From Streptomyces mirabilis (lineage in GTDB: Bacteria; Actinomycetota; Actinomycetes; Streptomycetales; Streptomycetaceae), in assembly GCF_018310535.1 (NCBI RefSeq), contig NZ_CP074102.1:434001-498000 (forward strand): a stretch of 64,000 nt of DNA, read 5' to 3'. Made by a program: the position numbers and the translations under genes. The notes under the pieces are model-generated. The model did no database searches, was not told the DNA's origin, and worked only from the letters and a program-made list of their open reading frames with translations. Shown here piece after piece: positions 16,497 to 23,431 of the stretch (position 1 is the stretch's first letter; the number at the start of each line of letters is the position of its first letter).

Positions 16497-17300
16497 ATGA
16501 GTGGTTCGGGAACGCGCTCGGCGGTATCCGGTCTGTTGCCGGCGGACACCACGGAGGATGTGCGCGAGCGGGGGGCCGGTGTCGCCCGTGAGGTCGCCGT
16601 GCTTCCCGTCGGGAGTTTCGAACAGCACGGTGCCTATCTTCCGTTGGCGACGGACACCCTGGTCGCGTGCGCCGTCGCGGAACGGATCGCCGCCGCTCAT
16701 CCGGTCCATCTCCTCCCTCCGGTGACGATCTCCTGCTCGCACGAGCACGCGGCCTGGCCGGGTACCGTCAGCATTTCCGCCGTCACGCTGCACGCGGTGG
16801 TACGGGACATAGCCGCATCGCTGCGCCATTCCGGCGTCGACACCCTGGTGCTGGTCAACGGGCACGGCGGGAATTACGTGCTGGGCAATGTGGTTCAGGA
16901 ATCCGTCGGCACCGGTACGCGTATGGCGCTTTTCCCGGCCATGGAGGACTGGGAGGCGGCGCTGGAACGGGCAGGCGTGGAGACCTCGTTGCTCACCGAC
17001 ATGCACGCCGGTGAAATCGAGACCTCCATTCTTCTGCACACGCACCCCGAATTGGTCCGGCCCGGTTACGAGACCTCTGATTTCGTCGCGGACGACCGCC
17101 GTCATCTGCTCACCCTCGGAATGGCCGGCTATACCGAGTCCGGCGTCATCGGCCGTCCCTCGAAGGCGTCCGCCGACAAGGGGAAGGAGCTCCTGGCCGG
17201 GCTGACCGAGGCCTTCGGGGCGTACTTCTCCTTGGTGACGGCGAAGACGCTGCCCACCGCCTCCGACGCGGCCCCGGTCAAGGGGACTTCCGGAATGTGA
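16497..17300 (+). CDS. Creatininase-family amidohydrolase (candidate formamide hydrolase)
   Basis: This 267-residue protein carries the whole creatininase metal centre: Glu42 and His44 in 'PVGSFEQHGAYLPL', Asp53 in 'ATDT', His122 in 'VNGHGGN' and Glu172 in 'HAGEIETS'. 'SCSHEHAAWPGTVSI' forms the substrate loop. The family includes creatinine amidohydrolase, the mycofactocin peptidase and the archaeal ArfB, which removes formate from the formylated GTP cyclohydrolase product. Since it is divergent from ribA by 49 bp, an ArfB-like step on a ring-opened GTP product is the most economical idea. Its last 172 bp overlap the end of the convergent membrane-protein gene. Confidence 0.85.
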   Translation: MSGSGTRSAVSGLLPADTTEDVRERGAGVAREVAVLPVGSFEQHGAYLPLATDTLVACAVAERIAAAHPVHLLPPVTISCSHEHAAWPGTVSISAVTLHAVVRDIAASLRHSGVDTLVLVNGHGGNYVLGNVVQESVGTGTRMALFPAMEDWEAALERAGVETSLLTDMHAGEIETSILLHTHPELVRPGYETSDFVADDRRHLLTLGMAGYTESGVIGRPSKASADKGKELLAGLTEAFGAYFSLVTAKTLPTASDAAPVKGTSGM

Positions 17301-18688
17301 ACTTCGGCGGTCTCTGACGCTCGGCATTGATCGTGCCCTCCTGCGTTCTCCTGCCGGGGGCGCCGCAGCGCCGCGAACCACCGGACGACCAGGACCACGA
17401 CGCCGGGCAGCGCGGCGGCGAAGCTGAGCACTCCGTAGATCACCGCGACGCTCAGGCCCATGCCGGCGCCCAGCCCGGCGGCGCCGAAGGCCCAGGCCAT
17501 GACGCCTTCCCTGGGGCCCCAGCCACCGATGTTCAGCGGCAGGCCCATGGCGAGCAGGGCCAGCAGGGCGAGCGGCAGCAGTACCGTGGCGGAGGCGTGG
17601 GATCCGGCGACGCGGGCGGCGAGCAGGAACATCGCCAGATGTCCCGCCAGCACCACGACCGACGAGATGAGCACGCCCGGCCAGTTGCCGCGGGCGAGCA
17701 GCGCGCCGCGCGCCTCGATGAGCGCGGCGCGGACAGCTCCGTAGCGCCGGGACGAGCCGGACGAAGCTCTGCCCCTGCGAACCGCGCCCGCCGTCACGAC
17801 GACCCCGCACACCGAGACGATGGCCAGGATCAGGGCGAGGTGGCGGGCGTCCGTGAGGACCGGTGACGGCAGGGTGAGCAGGACCACCGCTCCGACGGCC
17901 ACCAGGACCGCCTGGCCCGCGGTCCGTTCGAGGACCACGGCGCGTACGCCGCGGCCGACGTCCCCGGTGCTCTGGCCGTGTCGTACAGCGCGGTGCACAT
18001 CGCCGAGGACACCGCCGGGCAGCGCCGCGTTCAGGAACAGCGCGCGGTAGTAGTCCGCGACGGCGCCGCCCAGCGGCAGCCGGATCCGCAGCCCACGCGC
18101 CACCAGGCACCAGCGCCAGGCGCTGAACACGGTGGTCAGCAGACCGAGCCCAAGCCCTGCCAGCAGGATCGGGCCGTCGACCCGCCGCAGCCCGTCCAGG
18201 AAGACACCGGTACCGAGCCGCCAGAGCAGCACACCGAGGATGAGGACACCGGCGACGGAACCGATGTGCGTGCGCAGCGCGCCCCCCTTGCGTCGGGCGG
18301 GGGTCGCTTCGGCTTCCTGCCGGGCCGGGGTCGGGGACGTCTCGGCGTCGACGTGTACCGCGGCGGCCGCGTCCCGCCCGCCGTCGCCGGGCGGCGGTAT
18401 GACGGCGAGTCTGCCGCGGTCGGCTTCCGCGGCGGGGCGGGGACGCAGGAGCTCCGTCAAGCGGCGGCCCGGCATCACGTTCGACTCGCCCTCGGTGTGC
18501 GGCTCACCCTCAGAGTGCGGCTCACCCGTCTCGCCACCGGTCGGTGCCGTGTCCGCGTGACTCACGTCGCCGCACACCGCGACCAGGTCCACGTCGGCGT
18601 GGGCCCGGACAGCGGTCGCCGCATCGCGCTCGCGGGACGTGCCGGCGTCCACGCCGACCGCCTCCGCCGTCCCCGCCCCGGCGCTCAC
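17129..18688 (-). CDS. UPF0104 / lysylphosphatidylglycerol synthase-type membrane protein
   Basis: This 519-residue protein begins with a hydrophilic, low-complexity N-terminus of about 135 residues, then has about 8 membrane segments, starting 'VAGVLILGVLLWRLG'. The family mark is 'MGLPLNIGGWGPREGVMAW' near residue 395, shared with the membrane half of MprF-type flippases. I infer transport or presentation of a lipid-linked product. The GTG at 18688 overlaps the methyltransferase stop (GTGA). No stop occurs in frame before 17129, so about 57 C-terminal residues are read antisense to the creatininase gene. That tail may be real or may reflect a frameshift. Confidence 0.75.
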   Translation of the reverse strand: MSAGAGTAEAVGVDAGTSRERDAATAVRAHADVDLVAVCGDVSHADTAPTGGETGEPHSEGEPHTEGESNVMPGRRLTELLRPRPAAEADRGRLAVIPPPGDGGRDAAAAVHVDAETSPTPARQEAEATPARRKGGALRTHIGSVAGVLILGVLLWRLGTGVFLDGLRRVDGPILLAGLGLGLLTTVFSAWRWCLVARGLRIRLPLGGAVADYYRALFLNAALPGGVLGDVHRAVRHGQSTGDVGRGVRAVVLERTAGQAVLVAVGAVVLLTLPSPVLTDARHLALILAIVSVCGVVVTAGAVRRGRASSGSSRRYGAVRAALIEARGALLARGNWPGVLISSVVVLAGHLAMFLLAARVAGSHASATVLLPLALLALLAMGLPLNIGGWGPREGVMAWAFGAAGLGAGMGLSVAVIYGVLSFAAALPGVVVLVVRWFAALRRPRQENAGGHDQCRASETAEVHIPEVPLTGAASEAVGSVFAVTKEKYAPKASVSPARSSFPLSADAFEGRPMTPDSV

Positions 18689-19629
18689 GCCGCACCGTCC
18701 GTCGGTCGCGGCAGCGCCAGTACGTCACTGTGGTGGACCCGTACGCGCAGCTCACCCGCGGCGCAGGCGGCGAGGCGGGACTGCAGATACGACTCTGCAC
18801 GGGCGGCCAGCGCGGGCCGCTCCTCGACGGCCGCGCCGACCCAGCCGCGCAGCCACTCCGCCGTGAGGTCGGCCTCGTCGGCGCCGAGCCGCCAGGGGCT
18901 CGGATGCACCCGTACCGTCGCGCCGTGCCGGTCGAAGGCCTCACAGGCCGCCGTGATCGCGTCGGGGCCGAGCAGTTCCCCGCGCCGCTGGTGGGCGTTG
19001 AACGCCTCGATGAACTCGGCGTCCAGCGGATCGGCCGGTGTGAACTCGACGCGCCCCACGACGGAGAGCGTGAGCAGGGCCGGCACCCCGGCGCCCGCGC
19101 AGGCCGCCGCGAGCCGGTCGATCTCCTCGCGGGTCAGCACGTCGAGCAGGGCGGACGCCGTCACCAGTGACGCCCCGGTCAGCGCGTCCGCGGTCAGCCG
19201 GCCGATGTCACCGCGCTGGGTGGTGACCGTGACCCGGCTGCCGTCGGCGGCCGCGTGCGGTGCGCCCACGGTCGCGAAGTGCAGCAGATACGGGTCCCGG
19301 TCGTGCAGGATCCAGTGCTGGGCGCCGTCGAGCCGGGGGGCGAGCCACCGGCCCATGGAGCCGGTGCCGCAGCCGAGGTCGTGGATCACCAGGTCGCCGC
19401 CGCGGCCCGGCCGGTTCGCCAGCCGGATGCGCAGCGGGTCGAGCAGTTCGGGCGCCCGTGCGGCGGCGTCCGCCGGCTCCCGCAGCTGGAGCCACTGGGG
19501 GGCGTAGCGGGGCACGTCGTCGTCGGGCGCGCTCGCGCGCTGCCCCGGAACCCCGGACACACCACCCTGCACGCCCACCTCCGACACGCCCTGTTCCGGA
19601 ACTCCCGACGGAGTCGCAGTCATACTCAT
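18685..19629 (-). CDS. SAM-dependent methyltransferase
   Basis: This 314-residue protein has a class I methyltransferase fold. After about 75 residues, motif I is 'DLVIHDLGCGTGSMGRWLAP'. 'HWILHDRDPYLLHFA' supplies the acidic residue that binds the ribose, and 'LVTASALLDVLTREEIDRL' follows. The first 40 residues are Gly/Val/Pro-rich and probably disordered. The start at 19629 (GGAGG six bases upstream) overlaps the glycosyltransferase stop as ATGA. An alternative ATG lies two codons on. The substrate is unknown; methylation of a glycosylated or pterin-like intermediate would fit the cluster. Confidence 0.83.
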   Translation of the reverse strand: MSMTATPSGVPEQGVSEVGVQGGVSGVPGQRASAPDDDVPRYAPQWLQLREPADAAARAPELLDPLRIRLANRPGRGGDLVIHDLGCGTGSMGRWLAPRLDGAQHWILHDRDPYLLHFATVGAPHAAADGSRVTVTTQRGDIGRLTADALTGASLVTASALLDVLTREEIDRLAAACAGAGVPALLTLSVVGRVEFTPADPLDAEFIEAFNAHQRRGELLGPDAITAACEAFDRHGATVRVHPSPWRLGADEADLTAEWLRGWVGAAVEERPALAARAESYLQSRLAACAAGELRVRVHHSDVLALPRPTDGAA

Positions 19630-20912
19630 GCCGCCCTCCGAGGCTGCTGCGGAAGACGTCCCAGCACTCCGGCCAGGCTGCGGGCGGTGGTCGCCCAGCC
19701 GTCCAGCGCGGCCCGGCGACTGCGCGCGGCGGCCTTCAGCCGGCGGCGCACATCGGCCTCGCCGAACCAGCCGCGCAGTTCCGCGGCGAGCGCCGCCGGG
19801 TTCTCCGGAGGTACGAGGATGCCGGGGACCCCGCCGTCGGGCGCGCGCCCGACCGCCTCGGGGAGACCGCCGACGTCGGTCGCCAGCACCGGGATCCCGC
19901 GCGCGAGTGCCTCGGTGACGGCCATGCCGTACGTCTCGGCGTAGGAGGTGAGGACCATGAGATCGGCCGCCGCGTAGCTCGCGTCGAGTTCCGCGCCCGC
20001 CTGCGGTCCGGCGAGGTGCAGCCGGTCGCCGAGCCCGTACTTCCCGATCAGGGTGCGCAGCTGGGCGACATACGCCGGGTCCTGGGTGAGTCCGCCGACG
20101 CAGACGCAGCTCCAGGGCAGGTCGGTGACGGTGGCGAGGGCCTCGACCAGCCGGTGCTGGCCCTTGCGCGGGGTGACCGCGGCGACGCACAGCAGCCGGG
20201 AGACACCGTCGGTGCCGGAGGCGAGGGGCGCGATGTCGGCGCCCGGGGCGGCGACATGGACCCGTTCCGGGGCGAGCCCGTGGTGGGCGACCAGCCGGCG
20301 GACGGCCCAGTCGCTGGTGGCGACGACGGCGGACACGGCCCGCAGCGTCGCCCGTTCCTTCGCGTCCAGCTCGGCGGCCGCGGCGGGCGCGAGCCCGGTC
20401 TCGTCGCCGAGCGGCAGGTGCACCAGGACGGCGAGACGCAGCCGTTCGGCCTCGGGGACGATGATCTCGGGGACGCCGCAGGCGACCAGCCCGTCGAGGA
20501 GGACGACCGCGTCGTCCGGGAACTCACTGAGCGTGCGAGCCAGCTCCGCACGGGCGGAAGCCGACGGTCGGGGCCAGCTGCCCGCGACGGCGTGCTTGTG
20601 GACCTGCCAGCCGAAGCCGGGCAGGTCGAGGCAGAGCCGCCGGTCGTAGGCGTTGCCGCCGCTGGGCGCGGACGCGTCGTCGACACCGCCCGGCATCACG
20701 AAGTGCACGGAGCGCAGGGACATGGGGATGATCTCGGCGTTCTTGAGAGCCGTGTGCTGCACGGGCACGTAGTTCAGGGAAGCCTGGTCGCCGTTCGCGG
20801 ACGCCGGGCCGGTCTTCGGAGCCGCCGGGCTGGTCTTCGGGGACACCTGACCGGTCTTGGGAGACACCTGACCGGTCTTCGGGGACGCCTGGTCCATGGT
20901 CGTGTCGGTCAC
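19626..20912 (-). CDS. Glycosyltransferase family 4 protein
   Basis: This 428-residue GT-B enzyme begins its fold at '[20 protein letters not shown]', whose Gly-Gly loop binds the donor. It continues through '[15 protein letters not shown]' and '[20 protein letters not shown]' to the donor site '[26 protein letters not shown]', with the E-x7-E pattern of retaining GT4 enzymes. The N-terminal 45 residues are repeats of 'SPKTGQV', likely unstructured, so translation could also start at the internal Met before 'SLRSVHF'. The GTG at 20912 overlaps the PTPS stop. I expect it to transfer a sugar to the cluster product. Confidence 0.85.
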   Translation of the reverse strand: MTDTTMDQASPKTGQVSPKTGQVSPKTSPAAPKTGPASANGDQASLNYVPVQHTALKNAEIIPMSLRSVHFVMPGGVDDASAPSGGNAYDRRLCLDLPGFGWQVHKHAVAGSWPRPSASARAELARTLSEFPDDAVVLLDGLVACGVPEIIVPEAERLRLAVLVHLPLGDETGLAPAAAAELDAKERATLRAVSAVVATSDWAVRRLVAHHGLAPERVHVAAPGADIAPLASGTDGVSRLLCVAAVTPRKGQHRLVEALATVTDLPWSCVCVGGLTQDPAYVAQLRTLIGKYGLGDRLHLAGPQAGAELDASYAAADLMVLTSYAETYGMAVTEALARGIPVLATDVGGLPEAVGRAPDGGVPGILVPPENPAALAAELRGWFGEADVRRRLKAAARSRRAALDGWATTARSLAGVLGRLPQQPRRAA

Positions 20913-21307
20913 AGTGCACGCTCGTAACTCGCCCAGGCGATGTGCGACTCGTGCAGGGTGACCGTGATGCCCGCGAGGCCTTGGGCGCCCTCGCCGAGGG
21001 CCCCCGCGTGCACGCGCTCGGCGAGGCGGTCGGCGATGACCTTGGCCAGGAACTCCGTCGAGGTGTTGGTGTTCTTGAAGTCCGGTTCGTTGTCGAGGTT
21101 GCGGTAGTTCAGCGCGCTCACGACTGCGCCGAGTTCCTGCGTGGCCAGACCGATGTCGACGACGATGTTGTCGTCGTCCAGCTCGGCCCGGCGAAACGTG
21201 GCGTCCACCAGGAACGTCGCCCCGTGCAGGCGTTGCGCGGGCCCGAAGACCTCGCCACGGAAGCTGTGGGCGATCATCAGGTGATCGCGGACGGTGATGC
21301 TGAACAA
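20909..21307 (-). CDS. 6-pyruvoyltetrahydropterin synthase homologue with altered active site
   Basis: This 132-residue T-fold protein has His in 'LMIAHSFRG' and '[15 protein letters not shown]', the first two Zn positions. The usual His-Gly-His-Asn-Tyr motif has become His-Gly-Ala-Thr-Phe, so the third ligand is gone. The insert with the catalytic Cys is absent, and the Asp-His of 'LDHxNLD' is 'LNYRNLDN'. The anchoring Glu is kept in '[13 protein letters not shown]'. Normal PTPS chemistry is therefore unlikely. It may bind a pteridine or pyrimidine and catalyse another step. TTG 21307 has GGAGG at 8 bases; an upstream GTG at 21331 is also possible. The stop overlaps the glycosyltransferase start. 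Confidence 0.82.
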   Translation of the reverse strand: MFSITVRDHLMIAHSFRGEVFGPAQRLHGATFLVDATFRRAELDDDNIVVDIGLATQELGAVVSALNYRNLDNEPDFKNTNTSTEFLAKVIADRLAERVHAGALGEGAQGLAGITVTLHESHIAWASYERAL

Positions 21308-21444
21308 CGGACGACCCTCCAGGTGCGGCACGTCTGATCCCCTGCCGGGACCATGCCGTGTAGTACGGCTGCCCCGTTCTCCTTGTTCAGCTGCCTGTTC
21401 CCCTTTCTTTGCAGTTTTTGGAGGTCAGGCAGGTTGTTCAGTGC

Positions 21445-22425
21445 TCAAACGCCTTCGTAGACGACGCGATGGCACAGGCCGGGTATCGATCCGGAGGCCA
21501 ACTTCGGCATCACGTCGGGCAGTTCGTCGAAGCCGCACTCACCGGTGACGAGCGCGTCAAAGGCGGGCTCGGCGAGCAGTTCCAGGGCGAGCGCCAGCCG
21601 ATCGGCGTACGTCCGGCTGGCGCGCCGCGCCGGTGAAACGGAACCCACCTGGCTGCTGCGCACGACCAGGCGCCGTGAGTGGAAGGCCTCGCCCAGGGGC
21701 AGGCTGACCCGCCGGTCGCCGTACCAGCTCATCTCCAGGACGGTGCCCTCCTGGGCGAGGAGCTCCAGCGACCGGGTGAGCCCGGCCTCGGTGGCGCTGG
21801 CGTGCACGACGAGGTCGCACTCGCCCGCGGCGTCCGCGGGGAGCGCGAAATCGACGCCCAGGGCGCGGGCGATGTCGGCGCGCGCGGGGTCGGCGTCGAC
21901 GAGCTGGACGCGTACGCCCGGGAAGCGGGCGAGGAGCGCGGCGATGGAGCAGCCGACCATGCCGCCGCCCACCACGGCGATCCGGTCGCCGACCAGCGGG
22001 GCCGCGTCCCACAGCGCGTTCACCGCGGTCTCCACGGTCCCGGCGAGCACCGCGCGCGGGGCGGGGACGGAGTCCGGTACGACGGTCACGGCGCTCAGCG
22101 GCACGACGTACCGCGTCTGGTGCGGATACAGGCAGAAGACGGTCCGGCCGCGCAGACCCGCCGGGCCTTCCTCCACCTGGCCGACGCTCAAATAGCCGTA
22201 TTTCACCGGTCCGGGGAAATCCCCCTCCTGGAACGGTGCACGCATCGAAGCATGCTGACTTTCCGGAACGCCGCCGCGGAAGACGAGGGTCTCGGTGCCC
22301 CGGCTCACCCCCGAGTAGAGCGTGCGCACCAGCACCTCCCCCTCGGCGGGGGCCGACAGGGCGACCTCGCGTATCTCGGCGTGGCCGGGCGAGTTCAGCC
22401 AGAAGGCACGAGCTGTGAGTTCCAT
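21445..22425 (-). CDS. MDR-superfamily (zinc-type) dehydrogenase without catalytic Cys
   Basis: This 326-residue protein begins with a GroES-like domain in which the usual Cys-Gly-x-Cys-x-Gly-Thr-Asp is 'TLYSGVSRGTETLVFRGG', so the catalytic-zinc Cys is missing. The structural-zinc Cys cluster is also absent. The Rossmann domain at 'GDRIAVVGGGMVGCSIAALLA' is intact, with 'VQLVDADPARADIARALG'. The 'YSGVSRGTE' signature occurs in BchC-like and related zinc-free dehydrogenases. It should oxidise or reduce an alcohol in the cluster pathway with NAD(P). It starts at ATG 22425 and is the first gene of the minus-strand operon, 137 bp from the PTPS start, divergent from the phosphatidyltransferase. 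Confidence 0.8.
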   Translation of the reverse strand: MELTARAFWLNSPGHAEIREVALSAPAEGEVLVRTLYSGVSRGTETLVFRGGVPESQHASMRAPFQEGDFPGPVKYGYLSVGQVEEGPAGLRGRTVFCLYPHQTRYVVPLSAVTVVPDSVPAPRAVLAGTVETAVNALWDAAPLVGDRIAVVGGGMVGCSIAALLARFPGVRVQLVDADPARADIARALGVDFALPADAAGECDLVVHASATEAGLTRSLELLAQEGTVLEMSWYGDRRVSLPLGEAFHSRRLVVRSSQVGSVSPARRASRTYADRLALALELLAEPAFDALVTGECGFDELPDVMPKLASGSIPGLCHRVVYEGV

Positions 22426-22531
22426 GAGCGTCCCCCTGAACGATTCAGCAGATCTTCACGTACGGAGCGGTGACAAGCCGCGCACTGTACGCGGCGTTGA
22501 TCGACTCTGTCATACGGCCGGAGGATGTGCG

Positions 22532-23335
22532 GTGGCCCTGAACAACACGTACGACGCGAGGCTCTTGGCGCAGGAGACCATGGTGGGAGCGGGTCTGCAG
22601 CTCCTGGTGCTGGCTCTGCTGGGCACGGCGATCGGGATGGGGCCCGCGGGCTGGCTGACCGGTCTGGCCTTCGCGCTCGCCACCTGGGCGGTTCTCACCC
22701 GTGCCCTGCGTCGCTCACGGCCCCGCTCCTTCGGACCGGCCAATCGGGTGACGCTCGGCCGGGCCATCCTGGTCGGCGGGGTCACCGCCCTGGTCGCGGA
22801 CTCCTTCGAGAGCTCGCCCCCGGTCAGCCTGCTCGTCGGTCTCACGGCGGTCGCCCTGATCCTCGACGGGGTGGACGGCAAGGTCGCCCGTCGCACCGGC
22901 ACCTCGACCGCGCTGGGCGCCCGCTTCGACATGGAGGTGGACGCGTTCCTGATCCTGGTGCTGAGCGTGTACGTCTCGATGTCGCTAGGCCCGTGGGTGC
23001 TGCTGATCGGCACCATGCGGTACGCGTTCGTGGCGGCGGCCCGGGTGCTGCCCTGGCTGAACGCGGCGCTGCCGCACAGCATGGCGCGCAAGACCGTGGC
23101 GGCCCTTCAGGGGATCGTGCTGCTCGTCGCGGGCGCCGGGATCATGCCCCTGGAGGGCAACGCCGCCGCGGTGCTCCTCGCGCTCGCCTCGCTCGTCTGG
23201 TCGTTCGGCCGCGACATCACCTGGCTGTACCGCCACCGCCACCCGGTCGAGGAGCGGACGCAGGAGCAGGCGCGGAACCAGCAGGAGCAGGAGCAGCAGG
23301 TGCGGGACGGCGTCCGCGAGCTCGTCGAAGCGTGA
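22532..23335 (+). CDS. CDP-alcohol phosphatidyltransferase
   Basis: This 267-residue membrane protein has about 6 hydrophobic segments. The full family signature is present: Asp112, Asp115-Gly116, Ala119-Arg120, Gly129, Asp133 and Asp137 in 'LDGVDGKVARRTGTSTALGA' plus 'RFDMEVD'. It should displace CMP from CDP-diacylglycerol or another CDP-alcohol, using an alcohol acceptor at the membrane. The C-terminal 25 residues are Glu/Gln-rich and coiled-coil-like. GTG 22532 follows GGAGG. It is divergent from the dehydrogenase across 106 bp and closes the cluster. The acceptor may be the small molecule the cluster makes, which is inference. Confidence 0.85.
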   Translation: MALNNTYDARLLAQETMVGAGLQLLVLALLGTAIGMGPAGWLTGLAFALATWAVLTRALRRSRPRSFGPANRVTLGRAILVGGVTALVADSFESSPPVSLLVGLTAVALILDGVDGKVARRTGTSTALGARFDMEVDAFLILVLSVYVSMSLGPWVLLIGTMRYAFVAAARVLPWLNAALPHSMARKTVAALQGIVLLVAGAGIMPLEGNAAAVLLALASLVWSFGRDITWLYRHRHPVEERTQEQARNQQEQEQQVRDGVRELVEA

Positions 23336-23431
23336 GGTCGCGGCGGCGACGGGCGGAGCGGCACCGAGGGCGGAATCAGTTGATAACGATTCCGCAACCG
23401 CACGCTCTGCCGCGTCGTAGGGTTCGGATGT

